Shown piece by piece: positions 24,497 through 33,019 of a stretch of DNA of 36,286 nt. Under the pieces are notes generated by a model. It saw only the letters and a program-made list of their open reading frames with translations, was not told where the DNA came from and searched no databases. Each line of letters opens with the position of its first letter. Positions within the stretch are counted from its first letter, which is position 1. This DNA is from Verrucomicrobiota bacterium (lineage in GTDB: Bacteria > Verrucomicrobiota > Verrucomicrobiia > Limisphaerales > JADLHS01): assembly GCA_025350905.1 (NCBI GenBank), contig JANXWY010000265.1, positions 1 to 36,286 of the forward strand, written 5' to 3'. Both the position numbers and the translations under genes were made by a program.

Positions 24497-26323
24497 ATGA
24501 GAGAAGAATTCGAAAAAATGGCGGTGGCAGGAAAAATCGAAGGTCGACAGGTCGAGCCCCTCGTTCAACTCACTACCAGCGGCTTCTGCACCCACCGGAG
24601 CTGGGGCTTCGGTCGTATCAAGACGGTGGACACCGTGTTCGCCCGGTTCACAATTGATTTTCCCGGCAAGGCCGGCCACGCGATGGATCTCGCTTTCGCC
24701 GCCGAATCGCTCAAGCCGATTCCCAAGGAACATATCCTGGCCCGCAAAGCCGCCGACCTCGAAGGACTACGGCAGATGGCGGCGCTGCATCATCTCGATC
24801 TCATCAAGGTCGTCATCAACAGTTACGGCGGGCAGGCCACCCTGGACCAAATTCATCAAGTCCTCGTGCCCGACGTGATTCGTGACGACTGGAAGAAATG
24901 GTGGGAAACCGCCAAGTATGAAATGAAGAAGGACGGCCACTTCGTCGTGCCGCTCAAGAAAACCGCGCCGATTGAGTACCAAGCCGAGGAAACCTCGCTC
25001 CTCGACCGGCTGTTGGCCGATTTTCGCGCCGCGAAGGGTTTGAAGGCCCGCTTGACGGTGGCGCAGGAATTTACCCGGAGCGACGTCGATCTGACGAATA
25101 AGACCACCGCCGCCAAGGAAATCATCAACCTGCTCAACGCGGACATTCCATCCCATATGCGCACGCAGGCGGCGGTCGCCTTGGAAGCAATTTTCGCACG
25201 GGATGATCTGGCCGTGCTGGCCAAGTTTTCGCCGACGCCAGGCGAAATCAACGCCGCCCAAATCTGGAACCAAGACGGCGTGCGGTTTACCGCGCTGATG
25301 GAAGCCGTGCCCGCCGCCAAGCATCGGCGCACGCTGGAGTCGTTCAAAACCGCGCAGCCGGAGCGCTGGTCCGAGATGCTGCGGAGCGCCTTGAACACGG
25401 TGTCGGCCAAGCTCTGCAAGGAATTCGCCGCGATGCTCGCCAACGACGGGAAACTCGGCGAGTTAAAGGAGACCATGGCGCGGCTCATCAGCCAGCATGG
25501 CGCGAGCAGTGAATTGCTGCTCTGGCTGGGCAAGGAACGGAGCGACGATTTCGCCGACATTTTGGGCCCGCAAGTTTTCCGCGCCATGATCACGGCGATG
25601 GAACGCGATCAATTCAACGAGAAACGTTCCAGCCGGCTCCGGGAGTTCATGCTGGCGGATCAGGAGTTGATTGCCGACCTCACCGCCACCGCTGATCTCG
25701 AGGTCATCAAGGATCTGACGCGGGCGTTGCAACTTTCGACGGTGTTTGACGACATGGATAAGCGCTCCTTGCTCGCGCGCATCGTCAAGCGGCATCCGTC
25801 CGTCCAGTCCCTGGTCAGCGGTGAACAAACGAAGCAGGACGCCGTGCTGCATGTGTCCTGGGAAAGTCTGGAACGGCGCAAGGTGGAATACACGGAACTG
25901 GTGCAGAAAAAAATTCCGGCGAACTCCAAGGAAATCGCCGTGGCCCGCAGCTACGGTGATCTACGGGAAAATCACGAATACAAGGCCGCGAAAGAAATGC
26001 AAAAGGTCCTGATGCGCCGCAAGGAGGAATTGGAGGCGCAGCTGACCCGGGCGCGCGGCACTGATTTTACCGGCGCGCGCACCGACGTGGTCAGCATCGG
26101 CACGATTGTGCATGCCACCAACCTGGATTCCAGCGGGCCCGAGATTTTTACCGTTTTGGGGGCGTGGGATTTCGACGCCGACAAAAGCATCATCAGCTAT
26201 CTGACCCCGATTGGTCAGGCGCTGTTGAACCACAAGGCGGGCGAGGAGGTTGAGGCCGAGGTGGATGGCGCGCGCCATCGTCACCGCATTGACCGAATCG
26301 AGGCGTTCAAGCTGGCGAATTGA
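24497..26323 (+). CDS. greA: Long GreA-family transcript cleavage factor
   Basis: A 608-residue protein, against about 158 in E. coli GreA. The last 150 residues are a complete GreA: the coiled-coil with SYGDLRENHEYKAAKEMQKV, whose tip acids Asp488 and Glu491 match the catalytic pair that brings Mg2+ to stalled RNA polymerase, then the FKBP-like C-terminal domain (IGTIVHATNLDSSGPEIFTV to HRIDRIEAF). The first 450 residues are mostly helical, beginning with a small SWGFGRIKTVD beta motif. Chlamydial GreA has a similar long N-terminal extension, so this looks like a PVC-group form rather than a chance fusion. The extension's role is unknown. The ATG at 24497 lies directly after the AT-rich repeat and has no Shine-Dalgarno sequence. 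Confidence 0.92.
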   Translation: MREEFEKMAVAGKIEGRQVEPLVQLTTSGFCTHRSWGFGRIKTVDTVFARFTIDFPGKAGHAMDLAFAAESLKPIPKEHILARKAADLEGLRQMAALHHLDLIKVVINSYGGQATLDQIHQVLVPDVIRDDWKKWWETAKYEMKKDGHFVVPLKKTAPIEYQAEETSLLDRLLADFRAAKGLKARLTVAQEFTRSDVDLTNKTTAAKEIINLLNADIPSHMRTQAAVALEAIFARDDLAVLAKFSPTPGEINAAQIWNQDGVRFTALMEAVPAAKHRRTLESFKTAQPERWSEMLRSALNTVSAKLCKEFAAMLANDGKLGELKETMARLISQHGASSELLLWLGKERSDDFADILGPQVFRAMITAMERDQFNEKRSSRLREFMLADQELIADLTATADLEVIKDLTRALQLSTVFDDMDKRSLLARIVKRHPSVQSLVSGEQTKQDAVLHVSWESLERRKVEYTELVQKKIPANSKEIAVARSYGDLRENHEYKAAKEMQKVLMRRKEELEAQLTRARGTDFTGARTDVVSIGTIVHATNLDSSGPEIFTVLGAWDFDADKSIISYLTPIGQALLNHKAGEEVEAEVDGARHRHRIDRIEAFKLAN

Positions 26324-26365
26324 ATTAAAGCGGGCGAACGGCCGATGCCCATGGCAACTCCCGCG

Positions 26366-26815
26366 CTATACCTTACCGCCGTAGCTTCCGTAGTCGTCCA
26401 CATCCAGCAGGTCAAACCACGTCGTGATGTCCGTGCGCTCCGGGGCAACCTGCTGGTGGAGGGTGTTGAAGAACTCACGGGAATCAGGGTTATCGGGCGT
26501 GCGTCGCTCTTGCCACGCTGACCAGATTTCGATTTCAGCTTCTGTGCGTCGGGGTTTCGCGTTGGTTTTCACCCAAGCTAGAACCGCGCCATCTCCTTTG
26601 CCGGCGGCGAGCTGTTTCTTCAATGCCTGGGCGTCAATGCCCGCAAACTCCAGAAATCTTTTGTCCAGCGGACAAGCGTAACTGTATTCGCCATTTTTGC
26701 CCGCCAGCACCGCGCGGCCCTTATCCAGCATGCGGGGCAAAATCACATAACCTCCCAGTCGCACTCGTGGACTGCGCGGGGCTTGTTTCGTCAAATCAAT
26801 CTTTGGAATCTTCAT
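26366..26815 (-). CDS. DUF5069 domain protein
   Basis: A 149-residue soluble protein of the DUF5069 family, recognised by the start KIDLTKQAPRSPRVRLGGYV and ILPRMLDKGRAVLAGKNGEY, and by the FLEFAGIDAQALKKQLAAGK segment. The family is widespread in Verrucomicrobia, Planctomycetes and Cyanobacteria and has no assigned role. It converges with greA, whose stop is 42 bases away; no clear terminator is visible between them. The start is the ATG at 26815. Confidence 0.85.
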   Translation of the reverse strand: MKIPKIDLTKQAPRSPRVRLGGYVILPRMLDKGRAVLAGKNGEYSYACPLDKRFLEFAGIDAQALKKQLAAGKGDGAVLAWVKTNAKPRRTEAEIEIWSAWQERRTPDNPDSREFFNTLHQQVAPERTDITTWFDLLDVDDYGSYGGKV

Positions 26816-26966
26816 GATTTATGTTAGGTTGGTTGCCAGCGTCCAGCCCGGTGAAAGCACAGCGAGCTGGCCCGCACCCCACCCGACTGCCCGTGGCGAA
26901 ACCGACCCGTTTGAAACAAGGAATGGTCCAGCGAGCCAAACCCTGTTCAATAGACGCAGCCGGGCC

Positions 26967-27797
26967 TCACTTATTTTCGGGCTTCGCGGCCGGCGGCTTT
27001 TGCAACTTGTCCACCTCGTCGGCTTTGATCGTCTCGATCTTGGCGCCCTTTTTCATCTCCTCAAGCGACGGGACTTTGATGATGTCGCTGGTGAGTGGCG
27101 CCGCCGGCGGAGCGGGCGGCGCCGGGGGTTGGATGGAAACCAATTCAAGGTCGAACAGTAATGTTGCGGAGGCGGGTATGCTCGGCGGCCGGCCATTTTC
27201 GCCGTAAGCGAGGTCATAGGGGATGAACAATTGCCACTTAGCCCCGGTCTTCATATGAGTCAGGGCCTCGGTCCAGCCCTTGATGACGCCGCCGACGCGG
27301 AACGTCGCCGGCTTGCCGGCCTTCGCTGAACTGTCGAACTCTGACCCGTCGATGAACGTGCCGCGGTAGTTCACCGAAACAACGTCTTCGGGCTTGGGAA
27401 CATCGCCGGCGCCTTCAGTGACGACTTTATATTGGAGCCCGCTTGGCAGGGTAACGATGCCCGGTTTGGCTTTGTTCGCGGTGAGAAACGTCTCGCCTAG
27501 CGCTTTGTTCTTCGCGCCCAAGATGGCCCGGCGCTCCTGTTGATACTTCTTGATAGTCTCTTGCGCCTCCGGAGGAGTGAGGCCCGGTTTGTTCCCCAAG
27601 GCGTCCTGCATACCGCGATTAAATGCTGCCTCGTCGTATTCAAAATTGGCTTGTTTGAAATTGCCGCCAACACTGAGGCCGATGGCATAATTCGCCTTCT
27701 CTTTGTCGTCTTTGAAGGGTTTGGCGTCCTCGGCACGCAACCCATTGGCAACCATCAGGCAGCCGAAAATCGTAGCGGTCATCAGTTTCATCTTCAT
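26967..27797 (-). CDS. Exported FKBP-type peptidyl-prolyl cis-trans isomerase (FkpA/Mip-like)
   Basis: A 276-residue protein. A signal peptide (MKMKLMTATIFGCLMVANGL, cleavage near LRA-ED) leads into the N-terminal helical dimerisation domain (KANYAIGLSVGGNFKQANFE to KKYQQERRAILG) and the FKBP domain (LPSGLQYKVVTEGAG, VSVNYRGTFIDGSEFDSS, GVIKGWTEAL, IPYDLAYG). It then has an alanine/proline-rich linker and an extra charged tail of about 50 residues not found in FkpA. It isomerises prolyl bonds in proteins folding in the periplasm. The frame can start at 27839, but the ATG at 27797 gives the proper signal peptide. It diverges from the Prc protease gene across 167 bases. Confidence 0.92.
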   Translation of the reverse strand: MKMKLMTATIFGCLMVANGLRAEDAKPFKDDKEKANYAIGLSVGGNFKQANFEYDEAAFNRGMQDALGNKPGLTPPEAQETIKKYQQERRAILGAKNKALGETFLTANKAKPGIVTLPSGLQYKVVTEGAGDVPKPEDVVSVNYRGTFIDGSEFDSSAKAGKPATFRVGGVIKGWTEALTHMKTGAKWQLFIPYDLAYGENGRPPSIPASATLLFDLELVSIQPPAPPAPPAAPLTSDIIKVPSLEEMKKGAKIETIKADEVDKLQKPPAAKPENK

Positions 27798-27964
27798 GCC
27801 GCGGACGATAAAAAATCCCGCCCCGGAGTTCAAGTTCATTTTGGCTTCGGTTTCGGCCCCTAAAGCCCGCCGCCACCCGGTACCACCAAAAACTTTATTC
27901 GCCGCATTGAATGATTCGCCGTATGCTGGGTCTAAATCAGGCGGATCCGCCGCGATAAGAGATT

Positions 27965-30376
27965 ATGTCACGAAGATTTGTATTGATGATCGGGTTGCTC
28001 CTGGCCGGCGGACTCCCGGCAGTTTGGGTTTTGGGTGCTGGCAGCGCAAAATCAGAGGCGGCCAAGCCCGAAGCGATCGCTGAAGCCGTTAGCATCGCCC
28101 GAACCAACCTGCCCGCCCCAGGCCCGGATGATGCCCGCATCGCGTACGTCGCCGCCGGACTGCTCGAGCGCCAGCATTTCTTGCAACATCGGTTCGACGA
28201 TGAATTCTCCGGCAAATTCCTGGACCGTTACCTCGAAACCCTGGACCCGCAACATTTGCATTTCACGCAGGAAGATCTCGCCGAGTTCGAGCGCTATCGC
28301 ACCCGGCTGGACGACCTCACGCACGTGGGCGACACGACGCCAGCCTATCAGATCTTTAACCGTTTCTATGAGCGCCTGGCCCAGCGCGTCGCCTATGCCG
28401 GGACCTTATTGCAGGAGGAAAAATTCACTTTCGACACCGACGAGCGCATCGCCACCAACCGCAAGGATGCGCCCTACCCGCGGGATCTGATCGAGGCCCA
28501 CATCCTGTGGCGGCAACGTCTGCGCAATGAATATCTCGACGAAAAGCTCGCCAAAATGGTCGCCAAGAAAAAAGCGGCCAGTGCCATCACGCCGCCGCGG
28601 ACGAACGAGCCGGCCGCCAAACCCACGACCGCGACAAAGGAAACCAAACCCAAAACCACCGCGGAGGAAATTGTCGAAACCTTGAACCAGCGCTATGCGC
28701 GGAATCTCCGCTTCTTCCGCGAATGGGATGCGGACGATGTTTTGGAGCTTTATCTGACGTCGCTGGCGCACGTCTATGATCCGCACTCCGATTATTTCAA
28801 TCCGCGGCAGGCCGAGAATTTTGCCATCGGGATGAATCTTTCGCTCTTTGGCATCGGTGCGGAACTCCGTTCGGAGGATGGCTACTGCACCATTTTTAAA
28901 CTCATGGCCGGCGGGCCGGCGGCCAAGGGCAAGCAACTTGGAGAAAAAGACCGAATTGTGGCCGTGGCCCAAAGCAATGCGCCGCCGGTGGATTGTGTTG
29001 AAATGAGCCTCAACAAGGTCGTGCAGATGATTCGCGGCCCGAAAGGGACGGAGGTCAGATTGACCGTCATTCCCGTGACGGATGCTTCCGAGCGCCGCGT
29101 CGTGACGATTATTCGCGATGAGATCAAACTGGATGACCAGGCGGCGAAAGCCAAGGTCATTGACCTGCCGACCGCAGCCGGCCAAACCTTTCGCCTCGGC
29201 GTCATTGATCTGCCCACGTTTTACGTGCCGATGGATGTGGGCGCCTCGAGGAAAACCGCGCCCAACGGCGCGGGCGGCGAGTCCGACCAGCACTATACCT
29301 CGGTGGACGTGGCCAAGTTGTTGGCCAAACTCAAGGCGGAGAAATGTGAGGGCATCATTCTTGACCTGCGGCGCAATGGCGGTGGCTCCCTTGAAGAATG
29401 TGTCAAACTCACCGGCATGTTCATCAAGGAGGGCCCCATCGTTCAAATCAATGGGCCGGGCGGCCCCTCCCAAGTTACCGACGACCCGGACCCCAACGTG
29501 GTTTACGACGGTCCGCTGGTCGTGCTGACGAGCCGTTTCAGCGCTTCGGCGTCGGAAATTCTCGCCGGTGCCTTGCAGGATTATGGGCGCGCGATCATCG
29601 TCGGCGACCTGTCCACTCATGGCAAAGGCACCGTGCAGAACCTAAACCCGCTGCGGTTCGCCATGCCCCAAAGCGCCACGGCCACAAACGATCCCGGCAC
29701 GCTCAAGATCACCCGCGGCAAGTTCTATCGCGTCAGCGGTGGCTCGACCCAGCTCAAAGGGGTGCTGTCCGACATTGTGCTGCCGTCGAAACTCAATTAC
29801 ATGAAAGAGATTGGCGAGAGCGCGCTGGAGAACGCATTGCAATGGGACACCATTGCCAGCGCCAAGTATGACAAGCTGAATCAGGTTGAGCCTTATCTTA
29901 CCGACCTCTTGCGGCGTTCCAACGAACGCATTTCCACGAACCAGGACTTTGTTTACATTCGCGAGGACATCGAACAATTCCGCAAGTTCCAGGCGGACAA
30001 GTCGATTTCTCTCAACGAACAAGAACGCCTTCAAGAACTGGAAGCCAATGAAGTTCGCGAAAAAGCGCGCAACCAGGAACGCCTCGCCCGCAAGGCGCCC
30101 GAACCGACCGTTTATGAACTGACGCTCAAACAATTGATGTTGCCGGGTCTGCCCGCGCCCATGGTAAAAACTAACAGTCTGAGCTCAAAAACCGCCGGCG
30201 ACCCCGGGCTCTTACATGCCAGCATGGCCAACCCGGACGCCGGCAGTGAAACTGAGACCGCGCCCGTAACGGACGCGACGCTGGAAGAAGCCGGGCAAAT
30301 TCTCATGGATTATGTTGGCCTGCTCAGCCAGAAAGGGGTGGCCGTGATCAATGAAAAATCACCAATCAAAAACTAA
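27965..30376 (+). CDS. prc: Tail-specific periplasmic protease (Prc/CtpA, S41A)
   Basis: An 803-residue protease. A signal sequence (RFVLMIGLLLAGGLPAVW) is followed by the helical N-terminal domain with YLETLDPQHLHFTQEDL, a PDZ domain at about 290-385 (SLFGIGAELRSEDGYCTIFK, RGPKGTEVRLTVI), and the S41 core with the Ser-Lys dyad, Ser528 in FSASASEI and Lys554 in HGKGTVQ. The C-terminal DUF3340-like domain is present (WDTIASAKYDKLNQVEPYLT). Prc degrades or trims periplasmic proteins from their C termini. GAGA-type Shine-Dalgarno bases precede the ATG. The stop overlaps the next gene by 26 bases, indicating coupled translation. Confidence 0.96.
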   Translation: MSRRFVLMIGLLLAGGLPAVWVLGAGSAKSEAAKPEAIAEAVSIARTNLPAPGPDDARIAYVAAGLLERQHFLQHRFDDEFSGKFLDRYLETLDPQHLHFTQEDLAEFERYRTRLDDLTHVGDTTPAYQIFNRFYERLAQRVAYAGTLLQEEKFTFDTDERIATNRKDAPYPRDLIEAHILWRQRLRNEYLDEKLAKMVAKKKAASAITPPRTNEPAAKPTTATKETKPKTTAEEIVETLNQRYARNLRFFREWDADDVLELYLTSLAHVYDPHSDYFNPRQAENFAIGMNLSLFGIGAELRSEDGYCTIFKLMAGGPAAKGKQLGEKDRIVAVAQSNAPPVDCVEMSLNKVVQMIRGPKGTEVRLTVIPVTDASERRVVTIIRDEIKLDDQAAKAKVIDLPTAAGQTFRLGVIDLPTFYVPMDVGASRKTAPNGAGGESDQHYTSVDVAKLLAKLKAEKCEGIILDLRRNGGGSLEECVKLTGMFIKEGPIVQINGPGGPSQVTDDPDPNVVYDGPLVVLTSRFSASASEILAGALQDYGRAIIVGDLSTHGKGTVQNLNPLRFAMPQSATATNDPGTLKITRGKFYRVSGGSTQLKGVLSDIVLPSKLNYMKEIGESALENALQWDTIASAKYDKLNQVEPYLTDLLRRSNERISTNQDFVYIREDIEQFRKFQADKSISLNEQERLQELEANEVREKARNQERLARKAPEPTVYELTLKQLMLPGLPAPMVKTNSLSSKTAGDPGLLHASMANPDAGSETETAPVTDATLEEAGQILMDYVGLLSQKGVAVINEKSPIKN

Positions 30377-31031
30377 GCCTGGGCGAGCGACTCAGCTTGC
30401 CGGGCGAGGACTTTTGCGCTCGGCCCTCGGCCTTCGACCTTCGACCCTTTGGTCGTCCGCAGTTTTAGTCCTTAATTTAGCCTTGGTTTCGTCCGCCTTC
30501 GGTCAGGGCGCCCAGGCCAAACAGCGCGCCAAAGAATTGGTGAACCAGAACAATGTCCGACAGGGCGTCCCGCCGCCCGCCCCCGCCCCGCCCTCGCCCG
30601 CGGCCCCGGGTTCTCCCGGCAATCCCGCCGCACCCAATGCGGCGGCGCTCCAGGCGCAGAACATATCGAAAATCAAGACCGATCTGGCCGCGTTCAAGCC
30701 TGGTTCCGCGGTGACGCCGGAGCAAAAACAGCAACTCATCAAAGACCTGGCCGTCGCGGCGCGTTCCACCAAACCGTCGCTGCCCTCCGTAACCAAATTT
30801 GTAAATACGCTCGCGGCCGCGCTGGGGGAAAACAATCTGGGCGCATCCGAACAGGAACGGTTGGCGCTGAATCTCAACACGGTGTTCAACAGTAAGCCGC
30901 TTACGGCCGCGCAATTCGACGCCCTCATCGCGGACGTGCAGGCGATCTTGCAGGTGGGCGGGGCCAAGCGATCCGTGGCCGCGAGCATCGCGGCTGATCT
31001 CAAAGCGGTGGGCGCCGAGGTGCGGCGCTAA
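30351..31031 (+). CDS. Exported alanine/proline-rich protein of unknown function, overlapping prc
   Basis: A 226-residue protein I do not recognise. After a charged leader it has a hydrophobic stretch ([20 protein letters not shown], about 33-52) with a signal-peptidase-like SAFGQ end, then a proline-rich linker (around [20 protein letters not shown]) and a helical domain with repeated LAAFKPG and ALGENN-type helices. It begins inside prc (26-base overlap), so it is probably translated with the protease; substrate, adaptor or unrelated envelope protein are all possible. The codons before the hydrophobic segment (residues 24-33, GLRPS) come from a heptamer array. A later start skipping the array is not available as ATG. 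Confidence 0.75.
   Translation: MKNHQSKTKPGRATQLAGRGLLRSALGLRPSTLWSSAVLVLNLALVSSAFGQGAQAKQRAKELVNQNNVRQGVPPPAPAPPSPAAPGSPGNPAAPNAAALQAQNISKIKTDLAAFKPGSAVTPEQKQQLIKDLAVAARSTKPSLPSVTKFVNTLAAALGENNLGASEQERLALNLNTVFNSKPLTAAQFDALIADVQAILQVGGAKRSVAASIAADLKAVGAEVRR
30420..30447. repeat. In-frame heptamer array in the signal region of the exported protein gene
   Basis: TCGGCCC, TCGGCCT, TCGACCT and TCGACCC are four gapless 7-base units. They encode residues 24-33, just before the hydrophobic core of the signal sequence. Confidence 0.75.
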
Positions 31032-31063
31032 ACCCCAAACCTGGCCCGCTCAGGAATGCCCCG

Positions 31064-31273
31064 ATGACCGTCAAATGTCCAACCTGCCGCAAGCCCGGCG
31101 ACTGGTTTGCGGGAGGGTTCGGTCCCTTCTGTTCGCGGCGCTGCCGGCTCGTTGACTTGGGCAAATGGTTTGCCGAGGAACATGCGATCGCCAGTCCGCT
31201 TCGTCCGGAACATCTCGAGCAATACGCTGATTTGCCGCCGGGTAAGCATCTGGACCAGCCAGAGGTGGAGTAG
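31064..31273 (+). CDS. yacG: DNA gyrase inhibitor YacG
   Basis: A 69-residue zinc-ribbon protein. All four zinc ligands are present: Cys5 and Cys8 in CPTC, and Cys23 and Cys27 in FCSRRC, followed by the family signature [13 protein letters not shown]. In E. coli YacG binds GyrB and blocks DNA binding by gyrase. CAGGAA lies before the ATG as a likely Shine-Dalgarno sequence. It starts 32 bases after the exported-protein gene and is probably in the prc transcript, an unrelated functional grouping. It converges with rluD 31 bases away. Confidence 0.93.
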   Translation: MTVKCPTCRKPGDWFAGGFGPFCSRRCRLVDLGKWFAEEHAIASPLRPEHLEQYADLPPGKHLDQPEVE

Positions 31274-31304
31274 TCCCGGCGGTGTCGGAGATCGGCGCTT
31301 CCCT

Positions 31305-32252
31305 TCATCGCTTCCGCAAGCACTTCAACGCTTCCTCAAAATCCGCCGGCCAGGGCGCCGTGAAGTTCACCGGCTTGCCGGTGCGCGGATGGATGAACCC
31401 TAGTTTGTGGGAATGCAGCAGCACGCGGGGGGCTTCGTAGCGCGTTAATTCTGCGAGGCGTTTCGTTTGGCGTGAGCCGTACGTGGGATCACCGACGACC
31501 GGAAATCCGACATGCTGGAAGTGAACGCGGATCTGGTGGGTCCGGCCGGTGTACAATTGGGCCTCGACGAGCGAGGCGGCGCGCAGTCGTTCAATGACGC
31601 GGTAGCCGGTGTGCGCCGCCCGGCCAACGCGTTCGTCGCGCACCGCCATGCGTTTGCGATGGGTCGGATGCCGCGCGATGGCGGCGCGGATGTTGCCGGT
31701 GTCGGCCGGCATTACCCCGCAGACGATGGCGAGGTAGATTTTTTCCACGGTGCGCCCGGCAAATTGCTGCGACAGCGCGACATGAGTTTCGTCGTTCTTG
31801 GCCACGACCAGGCAGCCGCTGGTATCCTTGTCGAGCCGGTGGACAATGCCCGGGCGGGCCACGCCGCCAATGCCGCTGAGTTCGCCGGCGCAGTGATGCA
31901 GCAGTGCGTTGACGAGCGTGTGTTCTTCGTTTCCGACGGCGGGATGCACCACCAATCCGGCCGGCTTGTTTAACACCAGCAACGCTTCGTCCTCGAACAG
32001 AATGTCCAGTGGAATCGCCTCCGGTTGCGCCTCGGCGACGCGGGCTTCCGGCCAGACGATCCGCACGATTTCGCCCGCGCGCGGCGCGTGCGTAGGTTTG
32101 GTGGGTTGCCCGTTGACCGTGATGTGACCCTGTTCGATCAGCCGTTGAATGGCGCCGCGCGAGGTGGCAGTCAACTGCCGGCGCAGAAAGGCATCGAGTC
32201 GCTCCCCGGGAAGGGAGTGTTCGATGGTCAGGGATTCGGGGCCGAGTGGCAT
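31305..32252 (-). CDS. rluD: 23S rRNA pseudouridine synthase RluD family
   Basis: A 315-residue enzyme with an N-terminal S4 RNA-binding domain (ERLDAFLRRQLTATSRGAIQ and onward, about 16-60) and the RluA-family catalytic domain. The catalytic Asp141 lies in GIVHRLDKDTSG, with LVLNKPAGLVVHP before it and LYTGRTHQIRVHFQHVGFPV after it. The S4 domain and length favour RluD, which makes pseudouridines in helix 69 of 23S rRNA, over RluA or RluC. The start is the ATG at 32252, immediately next to the heptamer hairpin at 32258-32317 that separates it from lspA. Confidence 0.93.
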   Translation of the reverse strand: MPLGPESLTIEHSLPGERLDAFLRRQLTATSRGAIQRLIEQGHITVNGQPTKPTHAPRAGEIVRIVWPEARVAEAQPEAIPLDILFEDEALLVLNKPAGLVVHPAVGNEEHTLVNALLHHCAGELSGIGGVARPGIVHRLDKDTSGCLVVAKNDETHVALSQQFAGRTVEKIYLAIVCGVMPADTGNIRAAIARHPTHRKRMAVRDERVGRAAHTGYRVIERLRAASLVEAQLYTGRTHQIRVHFQHVGFPVVGDPTYGSRQTKRLAELTRYEAPRVLLHSHKLGFIHPRTGKPVNFTAPWPADFEEALKCLRKR

Positions 32253-32257
32253 TGGGG

Positions 32258-32317
32258 AAGTACTCAGTGTTCAGTATTCAGAAATCGCGCGTTTCCGCGA
32301 CTGAACACTGAATACTT
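32258..32317. repeat. Inverted pair of heptamer arrays between lspA and rluD
   Basis: The left array TACTCAG, TGTTCAG, TATTCAG (32261-32281) and the right array CTGAACA, CTGAATA (32301-32314) both have an exact 7-base period. The arms 32258-32274 and 32301-32317 pair over 17 bases with one mismatch, so the lspA-rluD transcript would carry a hairpin just before the rluD start codon. Confidence 0.85.
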
Positions 32318-32331
32318 TCTTCATTCCGGGT

Positions 32332-32871
32332 TCAGCGTTTCGATTCCGCCGTTTCTGCTGGTTTAGCCGCGGGTTCGGCTTTCCACGTCAGCCAAAAAAC
32401 CAGCGCCACGCCGACGCAGATGCCGCTGTCGGCGACGTTGAAGGCCGGGAAACCGATCTCCTCGCCGCCTGGGCGTTTGAGATAAAAGTAAATGAAGTCA
32501 ATCACCTGCTGCCGCCCGGGCAGGAGCCGATCGGTCAAATTCCCGGCGATGCCGCCGAGGATCATGCCGAACGCGAGCTGACCGAGCCGGGTCCGGGTGT
32601 CGAAATGATTCCGCGCCAGAAAGAGGACGACGAGGGCCAGGAGGGCCACGATGGCGAGGAGTTCGTTGTTGCCCCGAAACATGCTCCACGCCGCGCCGGT
32701 GTTACCCCAATGCACAAACTTGAAAAAGCCCTCGAGGATGACGCGTTCCTGGCCGCGGCCAAGGAGTTGCAATACGATGAACTTGGTGAGTTGATCGAAG
32801 GCAAACACCAAGGCCGCCATGACCGCGATACGGCGGTTCGGCGTGCGCAGAAGAGTTTGGGCCAGACTCAT
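32332..32871 (-). CDS. lspA: Lipoprotein signal peptidase (signal peptidase II)
   Basis: A 179-residue inner-membrane aspartyl protease that removes signal peptides from prolipoproteins. The two catalytic aspartates are present: Asp114 in [10 protein letters not shown] and Asp148 in [14 protein letters not shown]. Four hydrophobic segments fit the family, with [11 protein letters not shown] in the first and [10 protein letters not shown] in the periplasmic loop. The C-terminal tail is Ala/Glu-rich. The ATG at 32871 is the start. It lies 80 bases upstream of rluD on the same strand, the lspA-rluD order found in many bacteria. Confidence 0.96.
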   Translation of the reverse strand: MSLAQTLLRTPNRRIAVMAALVFAFDQLTKFIVLQLLGRGQERVILEGFFKFVHWGNTGAAWSMFRGNNELLAIVALLALVVLFLARNHFDTRTRLGQLAFGMILGGIAGNLTDRLLPGRQQVIDFIYFYLKRPGGEEIGFPAFNVADSGICVGVALVFWLTWKAEPAAKPAETAESKR

Positions 32872-33019
32872 GACAGCAGTGCGCAGTAGTTAGCGGTTTA
32901 TGGCCCATAAAACAAATTCTTTCCATTCGCCCGGCGCGGCCACGGAATTGAACCACGGCGGCCGACCGCGGTCCGGCTGCGTTCCTTGTCCGGCCGACTC
33001 CGGCATTCTTGCTGTGAAA

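Noticed and set aside
28406-29620. 404-codon minus-strand frame
   Set aside because: Shadow of the prc protease gene.
32871-32900. Possible further heptamer array upstream of lspA
   Set aside because: Only two units share GCAGT at 7-base spacing; too weak to count with the others.
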